From the NCBI RefSeq assembly GCF_019890635.1, contig NZ_JAIOAB010000004.1, forward strand, positions 1-64,000: DNA of 64,000 nucleotides, written 5' to 3'. The notes under the pieces were generated by a model, which saw only the letters and a list, made by a program, of their open reading frames with translations, was not told the origin of the DNA and made no database searches. Both the position numbers and the translations under genes were made by a program. This stretch comes from Streptomyces sennicomposti (lineage in GTDB: Bacteria > Actinomycetota > Actinomycetes > Streptomycetales > Streptomycetaceae). Numbering within the stretch: the stretch's first letter is position 1; each line of letters starts with the position of its first letter. Below, piece by piece: positions 34,419 through 41,700 of the stretch.

Positions 34419-34429
34419 GGTCTAGACCA
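34419..34429 (-). promoter_or_regulatory. DasR-box-like palindrome GGTCTAGACC
   Basis: The 10-base palindrome matches the core of the DasR-responsive element of Streptomyces (consensus ACTGGTCTAGACCACT); on the minus strand TGGTCTAGACC is shared, 12 of 16 positions overall. It is just upstream of a TACGGT hexamer that could be the -10 of the lactonase gene. Confidence 0.55.
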
Positions 34430-34516
34430 AGGCGCGGACGTGTTCCGGTCCTCCGTGCGGGACTCCGGCCGGTACGGGAGCGTCCGGGCTCGGTCGCCCG
34501 GGCGCCCCCGCGCGGC

Positions 34517-36010
34517 TCAGGCGCCGACCAGAGGGGAGCCCGAGGACGCGCGCAGGGGCGCGGACAGCTCGGTGAGGGCGCGTTCCAGGCCGTGCAGATG
34601 GGCGAGCGCGCCGGCGTCCGCGGCCGGGCGTGCGGTGCCGTCGGCGACGGGTTCGACGCCGCCGGTGAGCGCTTCGATCGCCGCCTCCACGCGCCAGCAG
34701 GCGGCGGCGAGCCGGGCGTCGTGGGAGGCCTCCGGGTCTGCGGCCACGGCGACCAGGCCGCGGATCTCGCGGGCGCAGTCGTCGAGCAGCCGCAGCACCT
34801 GCCGGGCGCGCTGCTTGCGGCCGAGCATCGGGTTCAGCGGGTGGACGAGCGGCGCGACGGAGAGCCGTACCCGGCCGAGCAGTTGTTCCAGCTCGGCCAC
34901 CCGGGGCGCGGGGTCGGCGTCCGCCGTGCCCGCGAGCCGGGCGGCGGCCTCTGCGGTGCAGGCGTGGACGCAGCGCAGGGCGCGCTGGATCCAGGCGTCG
35001 GTGACGGCGTGGGTGCTGACCGGCAGCACGAACAGCACGGCCAGCCAGGCGCCGAGCGCGCCGACGGCGGTCTCGCCCAGACGCAGGGCGAGCAGCCCCG
35101 GGGTCAGCACGCCGAGCAGGCCGTAGAGCGAGGTGGCGAGCACCGTCACCCAGAGCATCATCCAGGTGTACGACACGGCGGCCGTGTAGAAGATGCCGAA
35201 GACGCTCACGGCGACGAGCAGTGCGGTGGGCAGCCCGGCCCCGTGCAGCGGGGCGACGACGAGGACGCCGAGGCCGAGGCCGAGCACCGTGCCGAGGACC
35301 CGGCGGAAGCCGCGGACCAGGGTCTCGCCGCGCGAGGCGGTGTTCACGAAGACCCACCAGGTGGCGCCGACGGCCCAGTACCAGCGCTGTCCGGACATCA
35401 GTTCGCCCACGACGAGCGCGAAGCCGGCGCCGGCGACCGCCTGCACCGCCTGCCGGGTGGTCACCCGGGCCAGCCCGGTGCCGCCCGGCGGCGCGGGCGC
35501 CGTGGCCGGGGGCAGCCGGCGTTCGTAGCACCACAGCCCGAAGCGGACCGCCGCCGCGCTGAGCACCGACAGGACGACGGCGACCGACAGCTCGGGCAAC
35601 TGGCCCGGCGTGGCGTGCAGGAACTGGGCCACGAAGAAGGTCATGAACGCGAACACGCCGAGGCTGTGGCCGCGCGGCCCCCAGCGGCGCGCGTACACGC
35701 CGGCCCCGACCACGGCGAGGAAGGCCAGGTCGCGGACGAGGGGCTGGGCGTGCAGCGCGGACGCGGCGGCGAGGACCGGGATGCCGACGACCGGCAGCAG
35801 CGCGGTGGTGACGGCCTGGCCGCGGACCGTGGGGTCGGCGACGGTGAACAGGGCCAGCAGCGCGGCGAGCCCGCCGGTGACGGCGCCGGTGAGCGAGTGT
35901 CCGGCCGCGGCGCAGACGAGGACCGCCAGGCCGATGCCGAGGACGGCCCGGGCGGCGAAGCGCAGCCGCGCCCGCCCCGGGTCCGGAGCCGCGAACACCC
36001 TCTTCAGCAC
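34517..36010 (-). CDS. FUSC-family membrane protein (second copy)
   Basis: 497 residues from GTG 36010 with AGGGGG upstream; a start at 36082 would pass through the terminator hairpin and is rejected. Two hydrophobic blocks (about residues 18-145 and 175-315). The second contains GQRWYWAVGATWWVFVNTASRGETLVRGFRRVLGTVLG, the FUSC signature. Long C-terminal cytoplasmic helical region. Likely exporter of aromatic acids or similar. Unlike the copy at 11.7 kb it has no MarR partner; an Lrp/AsnC regulator is divergent and an intrinsic terminator lies in its leader. Confidence 0.8.
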   Translation of the reverse strand: MLKRVFAAPDPGRARLRFAARAVLGIGLAVLVCAAAGHSLTGAVTGGLAALLALFTVADPTVRGQAVTTALLPVVGIPVLAAASALHAQPLVRDLAFLAVVGAGVYARRWGPRGHSLGVFAFMTFFVAQFLHATPGQLPELSVAVVLSVLSAAAVRFGLWCYERRLPPATAPAPPGGTGLARVTTRQAVQAVAGAGFALVVGELMSGQRWYWAVGATWWVFVNTASRGETLVRGFRRVLGTVLGLGLGVLVVAPLHGAGLPTALLVAVSVFGIFYTAAVSYTWMMLWVTVLATSLYGLLGVLTPGLLALRLGETAVGALGAWLAVLFVLPVSTHAVTDAWIQRALRCVHACTAEAAARLAGTADADPAPRVAELEQLLGRVRLSVAPLVHPLNPMLGRKQRARQVLRLLDDCAREIRGLVAVAADPEASHDARLAAACWRVEAAIEALTGGVEPVADGTARPAADAGALAHLHGLERALTELSAPLRASSGSPLVGA

Positions 36011-36083
36011 TGCTGACCGCCCCCTTGGAGTACGTGGGGTGCCGCGGGACGCATCGCGTGCGCGGCACCCGGGCACCGACATG

Positions 36084-36112
36084 AAAAAGGCGCCGCGGGG
36101 ATCCGCAGCGCC
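36084..36112 (-). terminator. Intrinsic terminator in the FUSC leader (possible attenuator)
   Basis: On the minus strand a 10-base stem (GGCGCTGCGG with CCGCGGCGCC, one mismatch, loop ATCC) is followed directly by TTTTT. It is the only hairpin with a T-tract I found. It lies 74 bases upstream of the FUSC start and no minus-strand gene precedes it, so it either ends a small RNA or attenuates the FUSC transcript. Confidence 0.65.
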
Positions 36113-36174
36113 ATCGACGTGTCCATCACAGCATCACGACGGCCTCTGGCTCAAGTGACCCGCCCTCCACTGGG

Positions 36175-36271
36175 CCATTGGCTCAGCAGCGCGGGCCGAG
36201 TCCGCGCTGATCACGGGCCAATGGACGACACCTCACTGGTCCAGGCTGTCCGCCCGACGCTGAGCCATTGG
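36175..36271. promoter_or_regulatory. Three CCATTGG/CCAATGG boxes upstream of the AsnC gene
   Basis: CCATTGG at 36175-36181 and 36265-36271 and its complement CCAATGG at 36218-36224, each flanked by tga/ctca bases (GAGCCATTGG, CCATTGGCTCA). Spacing is about 43-47 bases. Multiple spaced sites fit an Lrp/AsnC protein wrapping DNA. TACAGT next to the last copy may be a -10. Confidence 0.55.
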
Positions 36272-36317
36272 TACAGTCGACGTCGATCAACGCACGTATC
36301 TGGAGGCCGGCGCCGTC

Positions 36318-36794
36318 ATGGCCGTGGACGAACTCGACACCCGCATCCTGCGGCTGCTCCTGGAACAGCCCCGCACCAGCGTGCGCGAGTACGCCCGCAT
36401 CCTCGGCGTCGCGCGCGGCACCCTCCAGGCCCGGCTGGACCGGCTCGAACGGGACGGTGTGATCACCGGCACCGCGCCCGCCCTCTCCCCCGCCGCGCTC
36501 GGGCATCCGGTGCTCGCGTTCGTGCACATCGAGGTGACCCAGGGCCATCTGGACGATGTCGGGGACGCGCTGGCCGGGGTGCCGGAGATCGTCGAGGCGT
36601 TCTCCATCACCGGCGGCGGCGATCTGCTGACCCGGGTGGTGGCGCGGGACAACGCCCATCTGGAGGACGTGATCCAGAAGCTGATCAGTCTGCCGGGCGT
36701 GGTCCGCACCCGCACCGAGGTGGCCCTGCGCGAACGCGTCCCGCACCGGATGCTGCCGCTGGTGGAGTCGATCGGGCGTACGGCGCGCAGGTGA
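36318..36794 (+). CDS. Lrp/AsnC-family transcriptional regulator
   Basis: 158 residues, a full-length single-unit protein. N-terminal HTH (ELDTRILRLLLEQPRTSVREYARILGVARGTLQARLDRLERDGVI) and the C-terminal RAM ligand domain (VLAFVHIEVTQGHLDDVGDAL, TGGGDLLTRVVARDNAHLEDVIQKL). Binds amino acids in this family. GGAGG lies 11 bases before ATG 36318. Divergent from the FUSC gene, with three likely binding boxes in between. Confidence 0.85.
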   Translation: MAVDELDTRILRLLLEQPRTSVREYARILGVARGTLQARLDRLERDGVITGTAPALSPAALGHPVLAFVHIEVTQGHLDDVGDALAGVPEIVEAFSITGGGDLLTRVVARDNAHLEDVIQKLISLPGVVRTRTEVALRERVPHRMLPLVESIGRTARR

Positions 36795-36844
36795 GGCGCG
36801 GGGGGAGGGCCCGCGCGTGAGCCGGCCGGACGGTCCGTGAGTGG

Positions 36845-36970
36845 GCTCGACCGTGCACGGTCCGCTCGACCGTGCACGGTCCGGGAGTGAGCTGGGGCGT
36901 ACGACCCGTGAGTGAGCCGGTGCGTACGACCCGTGAGTGGGCTGGGGCGCGCGACCGACCCGTAAGGGGC
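36845..36970. repeat. Two neighbouring tandem repeats in a convergent junction
   Basis: A 19-base unit is repeated at 36845 and 36864; each contains the perfect palindrome GACCGTGCACGGTC (36849-36862 and 36868-36881). From 36891 a 25-base unit (gctggggcgtacgacccgtgagtga) is repeated about three times. TGAG recurs through the whole stretch from the AsnC stop codon. Confidence 0.75.
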
Positions 36971-37036
36971 TCGTGAGCGTGGTCCGAGGGCGGGGTGCCG
37001 GTTTCGCGGAGGTGGGCCGCGAGGGCGGCCCGGCGG

Positions 37037-39040
37037 TCAGGGGGCCGGTTCGCCGAGTGCGGCGGTGATCTCCGCGAGCCAGCGGTCGACCGGTCCGAGG
37101 GCGACCAGGCCGCTGCCCGCGCCCGCCAGTTCCCCGGCGGCGGGCCGCAGCCGGGCACGGGTCCGTTCCAGCGCGGCCCGGTCGCCGAGTTCCAGGGCGA
37201 CGGCCGCCTCCAGGCAGCACAGGGCCTCGTAGAGCAGGTCGGGGGGCGGTTCGGGCAGGGCCTCCAGCGCGGCCCGGGCCTCGGCGCGGCGCCCCTCGTC
37301 GAGCAGGGCGAAGGGCCGGGCCCAGGGCCGGTACGGTCCCCAGTCCGCGTCGAGGTCCACGGCAGCAGCCGCCTCCAGAGCCGCTCCGGGCCGGTCCGCC
37401 AGGCGCAGGCAGAGCAGGGCCAGCGGGAGCAGTCCGGCCGCCAGGCCCGGCATCCCCGCGCCGTCCAGGAGCCCGGCGGCCGACCGTACGGCCCGCTCGT
37501 CACCGGCCTCCATGGCGCGGTACCAGCCGGTGAACACCGCCACCAGCGGACGTTCGTGCCGCTCGCCGAGGCGGTCGGCGGCGGTCGCGTGCGCCCGGGC
37601 GCCGGCACGGTCGCCGAGCGCGGCGCGGGCCTGCATCCGCACGAGATGCCCCAGCACTTCGTAGTTCGTCAGCCCGTGCCGCGCCGACAGGGCCACCAGT
37701 TCCCCGCCGATCGCGTCCCGCCGGGCGGCCAGGCCGGCCCGCGCGCAGGACTGCATGAAACGGCCGTTGAGGGCGAAGGCGAGCAGCGCGGGATCGTCCA
37801 GCCGCCGGGCGAGCGCCTCCGCCTCGGCCGCGGCCCGCGGTCCACGGGCCGACCGGGTGCCGCGCGACTCCAGGGCGACGGTGGCGAGCAGCCGGCACCG
37901 GTCGGCGTCGTGGGCGGGGCCGGGCGGCAGGGCGGCGAGGGTGCGTTCGGCGGCGGCGACGATCCGCCGGGCGGCCGGCGGGTCGTCGCTGCGGGTCCAG
38001 ATCGCGGGGATGTCGTAGGCGCCGATGATCCGGGCGGTCAGAACGGCGTCGCCCTGCTCCTCGGCGGCGGCGACCACCGCCGTCCGCTGCTCGCGCGCCG
38101 CCGCCAGACCGCCGCCGCCGGCGAGGGCGAGGCCGCGCAGCAGTCCGACCGTCGACTCCAGCCGTGCCCGGGACCCGGCGGCGACGGTGCGGTCGTACGC
38201 CTGAGCGGCGCGGTTCCACAGGTTCTCGGCGGCGGCCGTCTCCCCGGGCGCCTCCCCGGGCGTGTCGAGGTCGGGGCTCTGGGCGAGCACGTCCGCCTCC
38301 AGGCGGCGCAGCGCGGGACCCGGATCGACGCCGAGCTGTTCGGCGAGGGTGGTGCGGGCGCGGCGCAGGACGGCGAGGGCGTCGCCCTGACGGCCCGTGC
38401 GGTACAGCGCGAGCGCCAGCAGCCGCCAGGCCTCCTCACGCCACGGATGGCCGGTGACATGGGCCTCCAGATCGGGCACGGCCTCCGCCGCCCGGCCGAG
38501 CGCCAGCCGGGCGCCGGCCCGCCGCTCCTCGGCGCTCAGGCGCAGCTCGGCGAGGCGGGCGCGCTCGGAACGGGACCAGTCCTCGTCGGCGAACTCGGCG
38601 TAGGCGGGGCCCCGCCACCAGGTCAGGGCCTGTTCGAGCCGGTGGAGGGCCTGCTCGGGCGGCAGTTGGGCGGTGTCGGCCACGGCCGTCTCGAACCGCC
38701 AGGCGTCGACCGTGTCCGGCGCGGTCCGCAGCGCGTATCCGGGGCCGTCGGTGACCAGCAGGCGGGCGGGGGCGCGGGGCGGGCGGGCGGGTTCGAGGGC
38801 GCGGCGCAGGGCGGCGACGAAGGTCTGCAGGGCGCCGACGGCACCGGCCGGAGGCTCCACCCACAGGTCCGCGACCAAGCGGGCGACGGGGACCACGCGA
38901 CGGCGGGCGACGATCAGCCGCGCCAGCACGGCGCGGTGACGCGGCCCCTTCAGGTCCAGCGGACCGCTCAGTTCCGGTGGGCCGCCGTCGCGCTCGGCCA
39001 CCACCGGCCCGAGCACACCGAACCGGACCTGGTCCGCCAT
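37037..39040 (-). CDS. SARP/BTAD-type regulator with TPR-like C-terminus
   Basis: 667 residues. Residues 1-95 form an OmpR-type DNA-binding domain (FGVLGPVVAERDG, LKGPRHRAVLARLIVARRRVVPVARLVADLW); residues about 100-245 are a bacterial transcriptional activator domain (RFETAVADTAQLPPEQALHRL, HPWREEAWRLLALALYRTGRQGDALAVLRRAR, LGVDPGPALRRLEADVLAQ). The remaining 400 residues are helical repeats; no P-loop is seen, so it lacks the AfsR NTPase. Start ATG 39040. Activators of this type often control secondary metabolism. Divergent from the hydrolase gene. Confidence 0.85.
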   Translation of the reverse strand: MADQVRFGVLGPVVAERDGGPPELSGPLDLKGPRHRAVLARLIVARRRVVPVARLVADLWVEPPAGAVGALQTFVAALRRALEPARPPRAPARLLVTDGPGYALRTAPDTVDAWRFETAVADTAQLPPEQALHRLEQALTWWRGPAYAEFADEDWSRSERARLAELRLSAEERRAGARLALGRAAEAVPDLEAHVTGHPWREEAWRLLALALYRTGRQGDALAVLRRARTTLAEQLGVDPGPALRRLEADVLAQSPDLDTPGEAPGETAAAENLWNRAAQAYDRTVAAGSRARLESTVGLLRGLALAGGGGLAAAREQRTAVVAAAEEQGDAVLTARIIGAYDIPAIWTRSDDPPAARRIVAAAERTLAALPPGPAHDADRCRLLATVALESRGTRSARGPRAAAEAEALARRLDDPALLAFALNGRFMQSCARAGLAARRDAIGGELVALSARHGLTNYEVLGHLVRMQARAALGDRAGARAHATAADRLGERHERPLVAVFTGWYRAMEAGDERAVRSAAGLLDGAGMPGLAAGLLPLALLCLRLADRPGAALEAAAAVDLDADWGPYRPWARPFALLDEGRRAEARAALEALPEPPPDLLYEALCCLEAAVALELGDRAALERTRARLRPAAGELAGAGSGLVALGPVDRWLAEITAALGEPAP

Positions 39041-39103
39041 CGTCCGCTTTTCCTCTCGTGTGCCGGGCCGCCACCCCACACCGATCATCCGTTGGCCCTC
39101 TGT

Positions 39104-39194
39104 ACCGATGTTCCCCCGTGACCGATGTCCCCCGTGCTGATTGTCCGCTGATCGGGAGGCGGCAGGCTCGGTGGGGCCGGTCGATCCGACCGGC
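39104..39194. promoter_or_regulatory. Direct repeat and palindrome between SARP and hydrolase genes
   Basis: accgatgttcccccgtg and accgatgtcccccgtg stand at 39104 and 39121, 17 bases apart, the kind of direct repeat SARP proteins bind. A perfect inverted repeat gccggtcg-atc-cgaccggc lies at 39176-39194, 43 bases before the hydrolase start. Confidence 0.5.
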
Positions 39195-39236
39195 GCTCCC
39201 TTACCACCAGCCCCTTCCTGAGGAGAGGCATCGCCG

Positions 39237-40115
39237 ATGACACCCGCCATCCCCGGTTTCGGCCTGCGCCGCGTACCCGTCGCCGACGGAGTCGAGCTGA
39301 CCACGGCCGTAGGCGGCTCGGGCACTCCCGTCGTCCTGCTGCACGGCTTCCCGCAGACCCATCTGATGTGGCGGCACGTGGCCGCCGACCTCGCCGCCGA
39401 CCACACCGTGATCTGCCCCGACCTGCGCGGATACGGCGCCAGCGACAAACCCGCCGACACCGACGGGACGCTGTACGCCAAGCGCACCATGGCCGCGGAC
39501 GTGGTGGCGCTGGCCAGCGCTCTCGGCCACGAGCGTTTCGCCCTCGCCGGGCACGACCGCGGCGCCCTGGTGGCCTTCCGCGCGGGTCTCGACCATCCGG
39601 ACCGCGTCACGCACCTGGCCCTGCTGGACATCCTGCCCACCCTCGACATGTGGGACGTGCTGCACGGGACGTCGGCCGCCGTTGCGTTCCATCTGTACCT
39701 GATGGCCCAGCCGCCGGGCCTGCCCGAGCGGATGATCGCGGCCGCGGCGGACGACTTCTTCGGATACTTCCTGGACGCCTGGACCCGGTCCCCCGAAGCG
39801 CTGCCCGCCGACGTACGGGCCGCCTACCTCGCGGCCTGCCGCGCCGCCGTGCCCTCGATCGTGGCGGACTACCGGGCCTCGGCCGGCATCGACACGGCCC
39901 ACGACCGCGCCGACCGGGACGCCGGGAACCGGCTGACCATGCCCGTCGCCGTGCTCCAGCAGGACTGGGGCGCCGCTCTCGGCTACGACGCCGCCGCGCT
40001 GTGGCGGGCATGGGCGCCGGACCTGCGGCACACCACGGTCACCTGCGGACACTTCATGGCCGAGGAGGCTCCGGGAGAGGTGGTGAAGGCGCTGCGGGAC
40101 CTGCTGGCCCGATGA
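39237..40115 (+). CDS. Alpha/beta hydrolase (haloacetate dehalogenase / epoxide hydrolase type)
   Basis: 292 residues. HGFPQTHLMW carries the oxyanion region, DLRGYGASDKP follows, and the nucleophile is Asp107 in GHDRGA, as in haloalkane or fluoroacetate dehalogenases and epoxide hydrolases rather than Ser esterases. The C-terminal CGHFMAEEAPGEV supplies the histidine. GAGGAG precedes ATG 39237. The divergent SARP-type regulator may control it. Confidence 0.85.
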   Translation: MTPAIPGFGLRRVPVADGVELTTAVGGSGTPVVLLHGFPQTHLMWRHVAADLAADHTVICPDLRGYGASDKPADTDGTLYAKRTMAADVVALASALGHERFALAGHDRGALVAFRAGLDHPDRVTHLALLDILPTLDMWDVLHGTSAAVAFHLYLMAQPPGLPERMIAAAADDFFGYFLDAWTRSPEALPADVRAAYLAACRAAVPSIVADYRASAGIDTAHDRADRDAGNRLTMPVAVLQQDWGAALGYDAAALWRAWAPDLRHTTVTCGHFMAEEAPGEVVKALRDLLAR

Positions 40116-40188
40116 CCCGCCGGGGCGCGGTGCGGCCCGGGCCCGTGTCCCTCGGAGACCCCTCGGGGGCCCTCGGCCTCCCCGCGCG

Positions 40189-40240
40189 CACGCCTCAGCG
40201 GGCACGCCTCAGCGGGCACGCCTCAGCGGGCACGCCTCAG
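40189..40240 (-). repeat. 3.7 copies of a 14-base unit starting at a stop codon
   Basis: Read on the minus strand, the units are TGAGGCGTGCCCGC with TGA at 40239, 40225, 40211 and 40197. The first TGA is the stop of the LysR-like gene. Period 14 places stops in all three frames. Confidence 0.85.
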
Positions 40241-41052
40241 GACCGACGGCGTGAGCCTCCTTGGCGGCCGCCACCCTTGGCTCCCTTCGCGCCCCCCTTG
40301 GCGCTCTTGGTTCCCTTCGGGTTCCTGGCGCCGCTCTTCTGGCCGGTCGCCGTCCTGCCGCCGCGGGTGGTCGCGGGTTTGCGGCGGGCGTTCTTCTCCT
40401 GACCCTGGCCGTCCTTGGAACGTTCCCCGTCCTGGGGACGGGTGCGTCCCCGTGTGCTGTTGACGGTGCGGCCGCGGACGATGCCGATGAGGTCCTCGAC
40501 CAGGTCCGTCGTCGCCTCCTCCGGCCACGTCAGCGCGACGCCCGACTGGGGGGCGTCGGCGACCGGCCGGTAGGTGAGGTCTCGGCGGTGGTAGAGGCGG
40601 GCCAGGGACTGCGGCACGACGAGCACGCCCACTCCGGCCGCCACCAGTTCCACGGCGTCCTCGGTGGTGGCCGGGCGCTCGAAGGCGGGCTCCCCGGGCG
40701 GCTGCTCCCAGCCGAGCACGTCGTCCAGGGGGTGGAAGACGACCTCCTCGGCGAGATCGGCGACCGTCACCTCCTCCGCGGCCGTCAGCAGATGGTCCTT
40801 GGGGACCACGACGACCGTCGTCTCGGTGTAGAGCGGGATCGCGCTGAAGAACGCGCGGTCCACCGGCAGCCGCAGGATGCCCGCGTCCGCCGCGCCGTCG
40901 CGCAGGGTCGCGGGCGCGTCGGCGGCCGGTACCTGCACGAGGGTGAGGGGGACGTCGGGCAGGCGCTCGTTCCAGATCCGCACCCACTTGGCGGGCGTCA
41001 CCCCGGGGACGTACGCGAGCCGGAACGTGGGGGATGTCTCCGAGCCTGTCAC
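40237..41052 (-). CDS. LysR substrate-binding-domain protein without HTH, with basic tail
   Basis: 271 residues from GTG 41052. Residues about 8-190 match the LysR effector-binding fold (FRLAYVPGVTPAKWVRIW, AADAGILRLPVDRAFFSAIPLYTETTVVVVPKDH, DAVELVAAGVGVLVVPQSLARLYHRRDL). The N-terminal HTH found in true LysR regulators is absent; the frame starts directly at the effector domain. From residue about 195 on there is an 80-residue Lys/Arg/Gly-rich tail (KNARRKPATTRGGRTATGQ and similar) that could bind nucleic acid. Divergent from DUF5997. TAACCT ends six bases before the GTG. Confidence 0.75.
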   Translation of the reverse strand: MTGSETSPTFRLAYVPGVTPAKWVRIWNERLPDVPLTLVQVPAADAPATLRDGAADAGILRLPVDRAFFSAIPLYTETTVVVVPKDHLLTAAEEVTVADLAEEVVFHPLDDVLGWEQPPGEPAFERPATTEDAVELVAAGVGVLVVPQSLARLYHRRDLTYRPVADAPQSGVALTWPEEATTDLVEDLIGIVRGRTVNSTRGRTRPQDGERSKDGQGQEKNARRKPATTRGGRTATGQKSGARNPKGTKSAKGGAKGAKGGGRQGGSRRRS

Positions 41053-41097
41053 CCCGCCAGGTTACCCGCCGTGGTCAAAGCTCTCTCCGGCGGTCGA

Positions 41098-41103
41098 TAG
41101 TCT
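41098..41103 (+). promoter_or_regulatory. TAGTCT hexamer, candidate -10 of DUF5997 gene
   Basis: Ends 7 bases before the ATG at 41111, with no ribosome site, fitting a leaderless mRNA. No clear -35. Confidence 0.45.
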
Positions 41104-41110
41104 GGACACC

Positions 41111-41515
41111 ATGAAGTCGCACCAGACCGCCCAGACCATGAAGGCCGCCACCGCGGCGAAGAAGCTGGGTGTGTACCTCCCCGCCACGCCCGCGGAGTTC
41201 CAGCAGGGCGCCGTCTCGCGCGCCGAGCTGAACCAGCTGCAGGCCGACCCGCCCGAGTGGCTGCGGGAACTGCGACGCAACGGCCCCCACCCGCGCCCCG
41301 TCGTCGCGGCCAAGCTCGGGGTCTCCATCGCCGGTCTCGCGCGCGGCGGGATCACCGAGGCCCTCACCACGGACCAGATCGAGGCGCTGAAGCAGGAACA
41401 GCCCGAGTGGCTGGAGAAGGAGCGGGCCACCCAGGCCGAGGTCCGCAAGGAAGCCGCCCGGCTGAAGGCCCGCGACGCCGAACGCGCCGAGCAGGACGAG
41501 GAGCCCCGCTCCTGA
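41111..41515 (+). CDS. DUF5997 family protein
   Basis: 134 residues. The N-terminus TAQTMKAATAAKKLGVYLPA and the centre HPRPVVAAKLGVSIAGLARGGITEALTTDQIEAL are what I recognise as DUF5997 of Streptomyces. The central part reads like a helix-turn-helix (VVAAKLGVSIAGLARGGI), and the C-terminus is a charged helix rich in Glu, Lys and Arg. A small DNA-binding protein is plausible. The neighbour has lost its HTH and gained a basic tail, so the two may act together; that is inference. Confidence 0.7.
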   Translation: MKSHQTAQTMKAATAAKKLGVYLPATPAEFQQGAVSRAELNQLQADPPEWLRELRRNGPHPRPVVAAKLGVSIAGLARGGITEALTTDQIEALKQEQPEWLEKERATQAEVRKEAARLKARDAERAEQDEEPRS

Positions 41516-41646
41516 CCAGCCCTGTTCGTGACGAGCCCCGTCCCTGACCAGCGCCGTCCCTGACGGTCCTGTTCCTGACGTCCTGTTCCTGACGAGTCCT
41601 GTTCCTGACCAGCGCGGTTCCTGACGAGGCCCGTTCCCGACGAAGG
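41513..41646 (+). repeat. Eight 14-16 base units starting at the DUF5997 stop codon
   Basis: Each unit begins TGAC and continues like sAGCCCyGTTCC. Units start at 41513 (the stop), 41529, 41545, 41561, 41576, 41590, 41606 and 41622 approximately. Unequal lengths put TGA codons in every frame. Confidence 0.8.
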
Positions 41647-41700
41647 GGCCGGGCCGGCTCCTGGCACCTGCTGTTCCGCTCGGCCGGCATCCGTACGGTC

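Noticed and set aside
36011..36082. Upstream start at 36082 for the second FUSC protein
   Set aside because: The extension is low in family character, lies just after a transcription terminator, and GTG 36010 has a good ribosome site.
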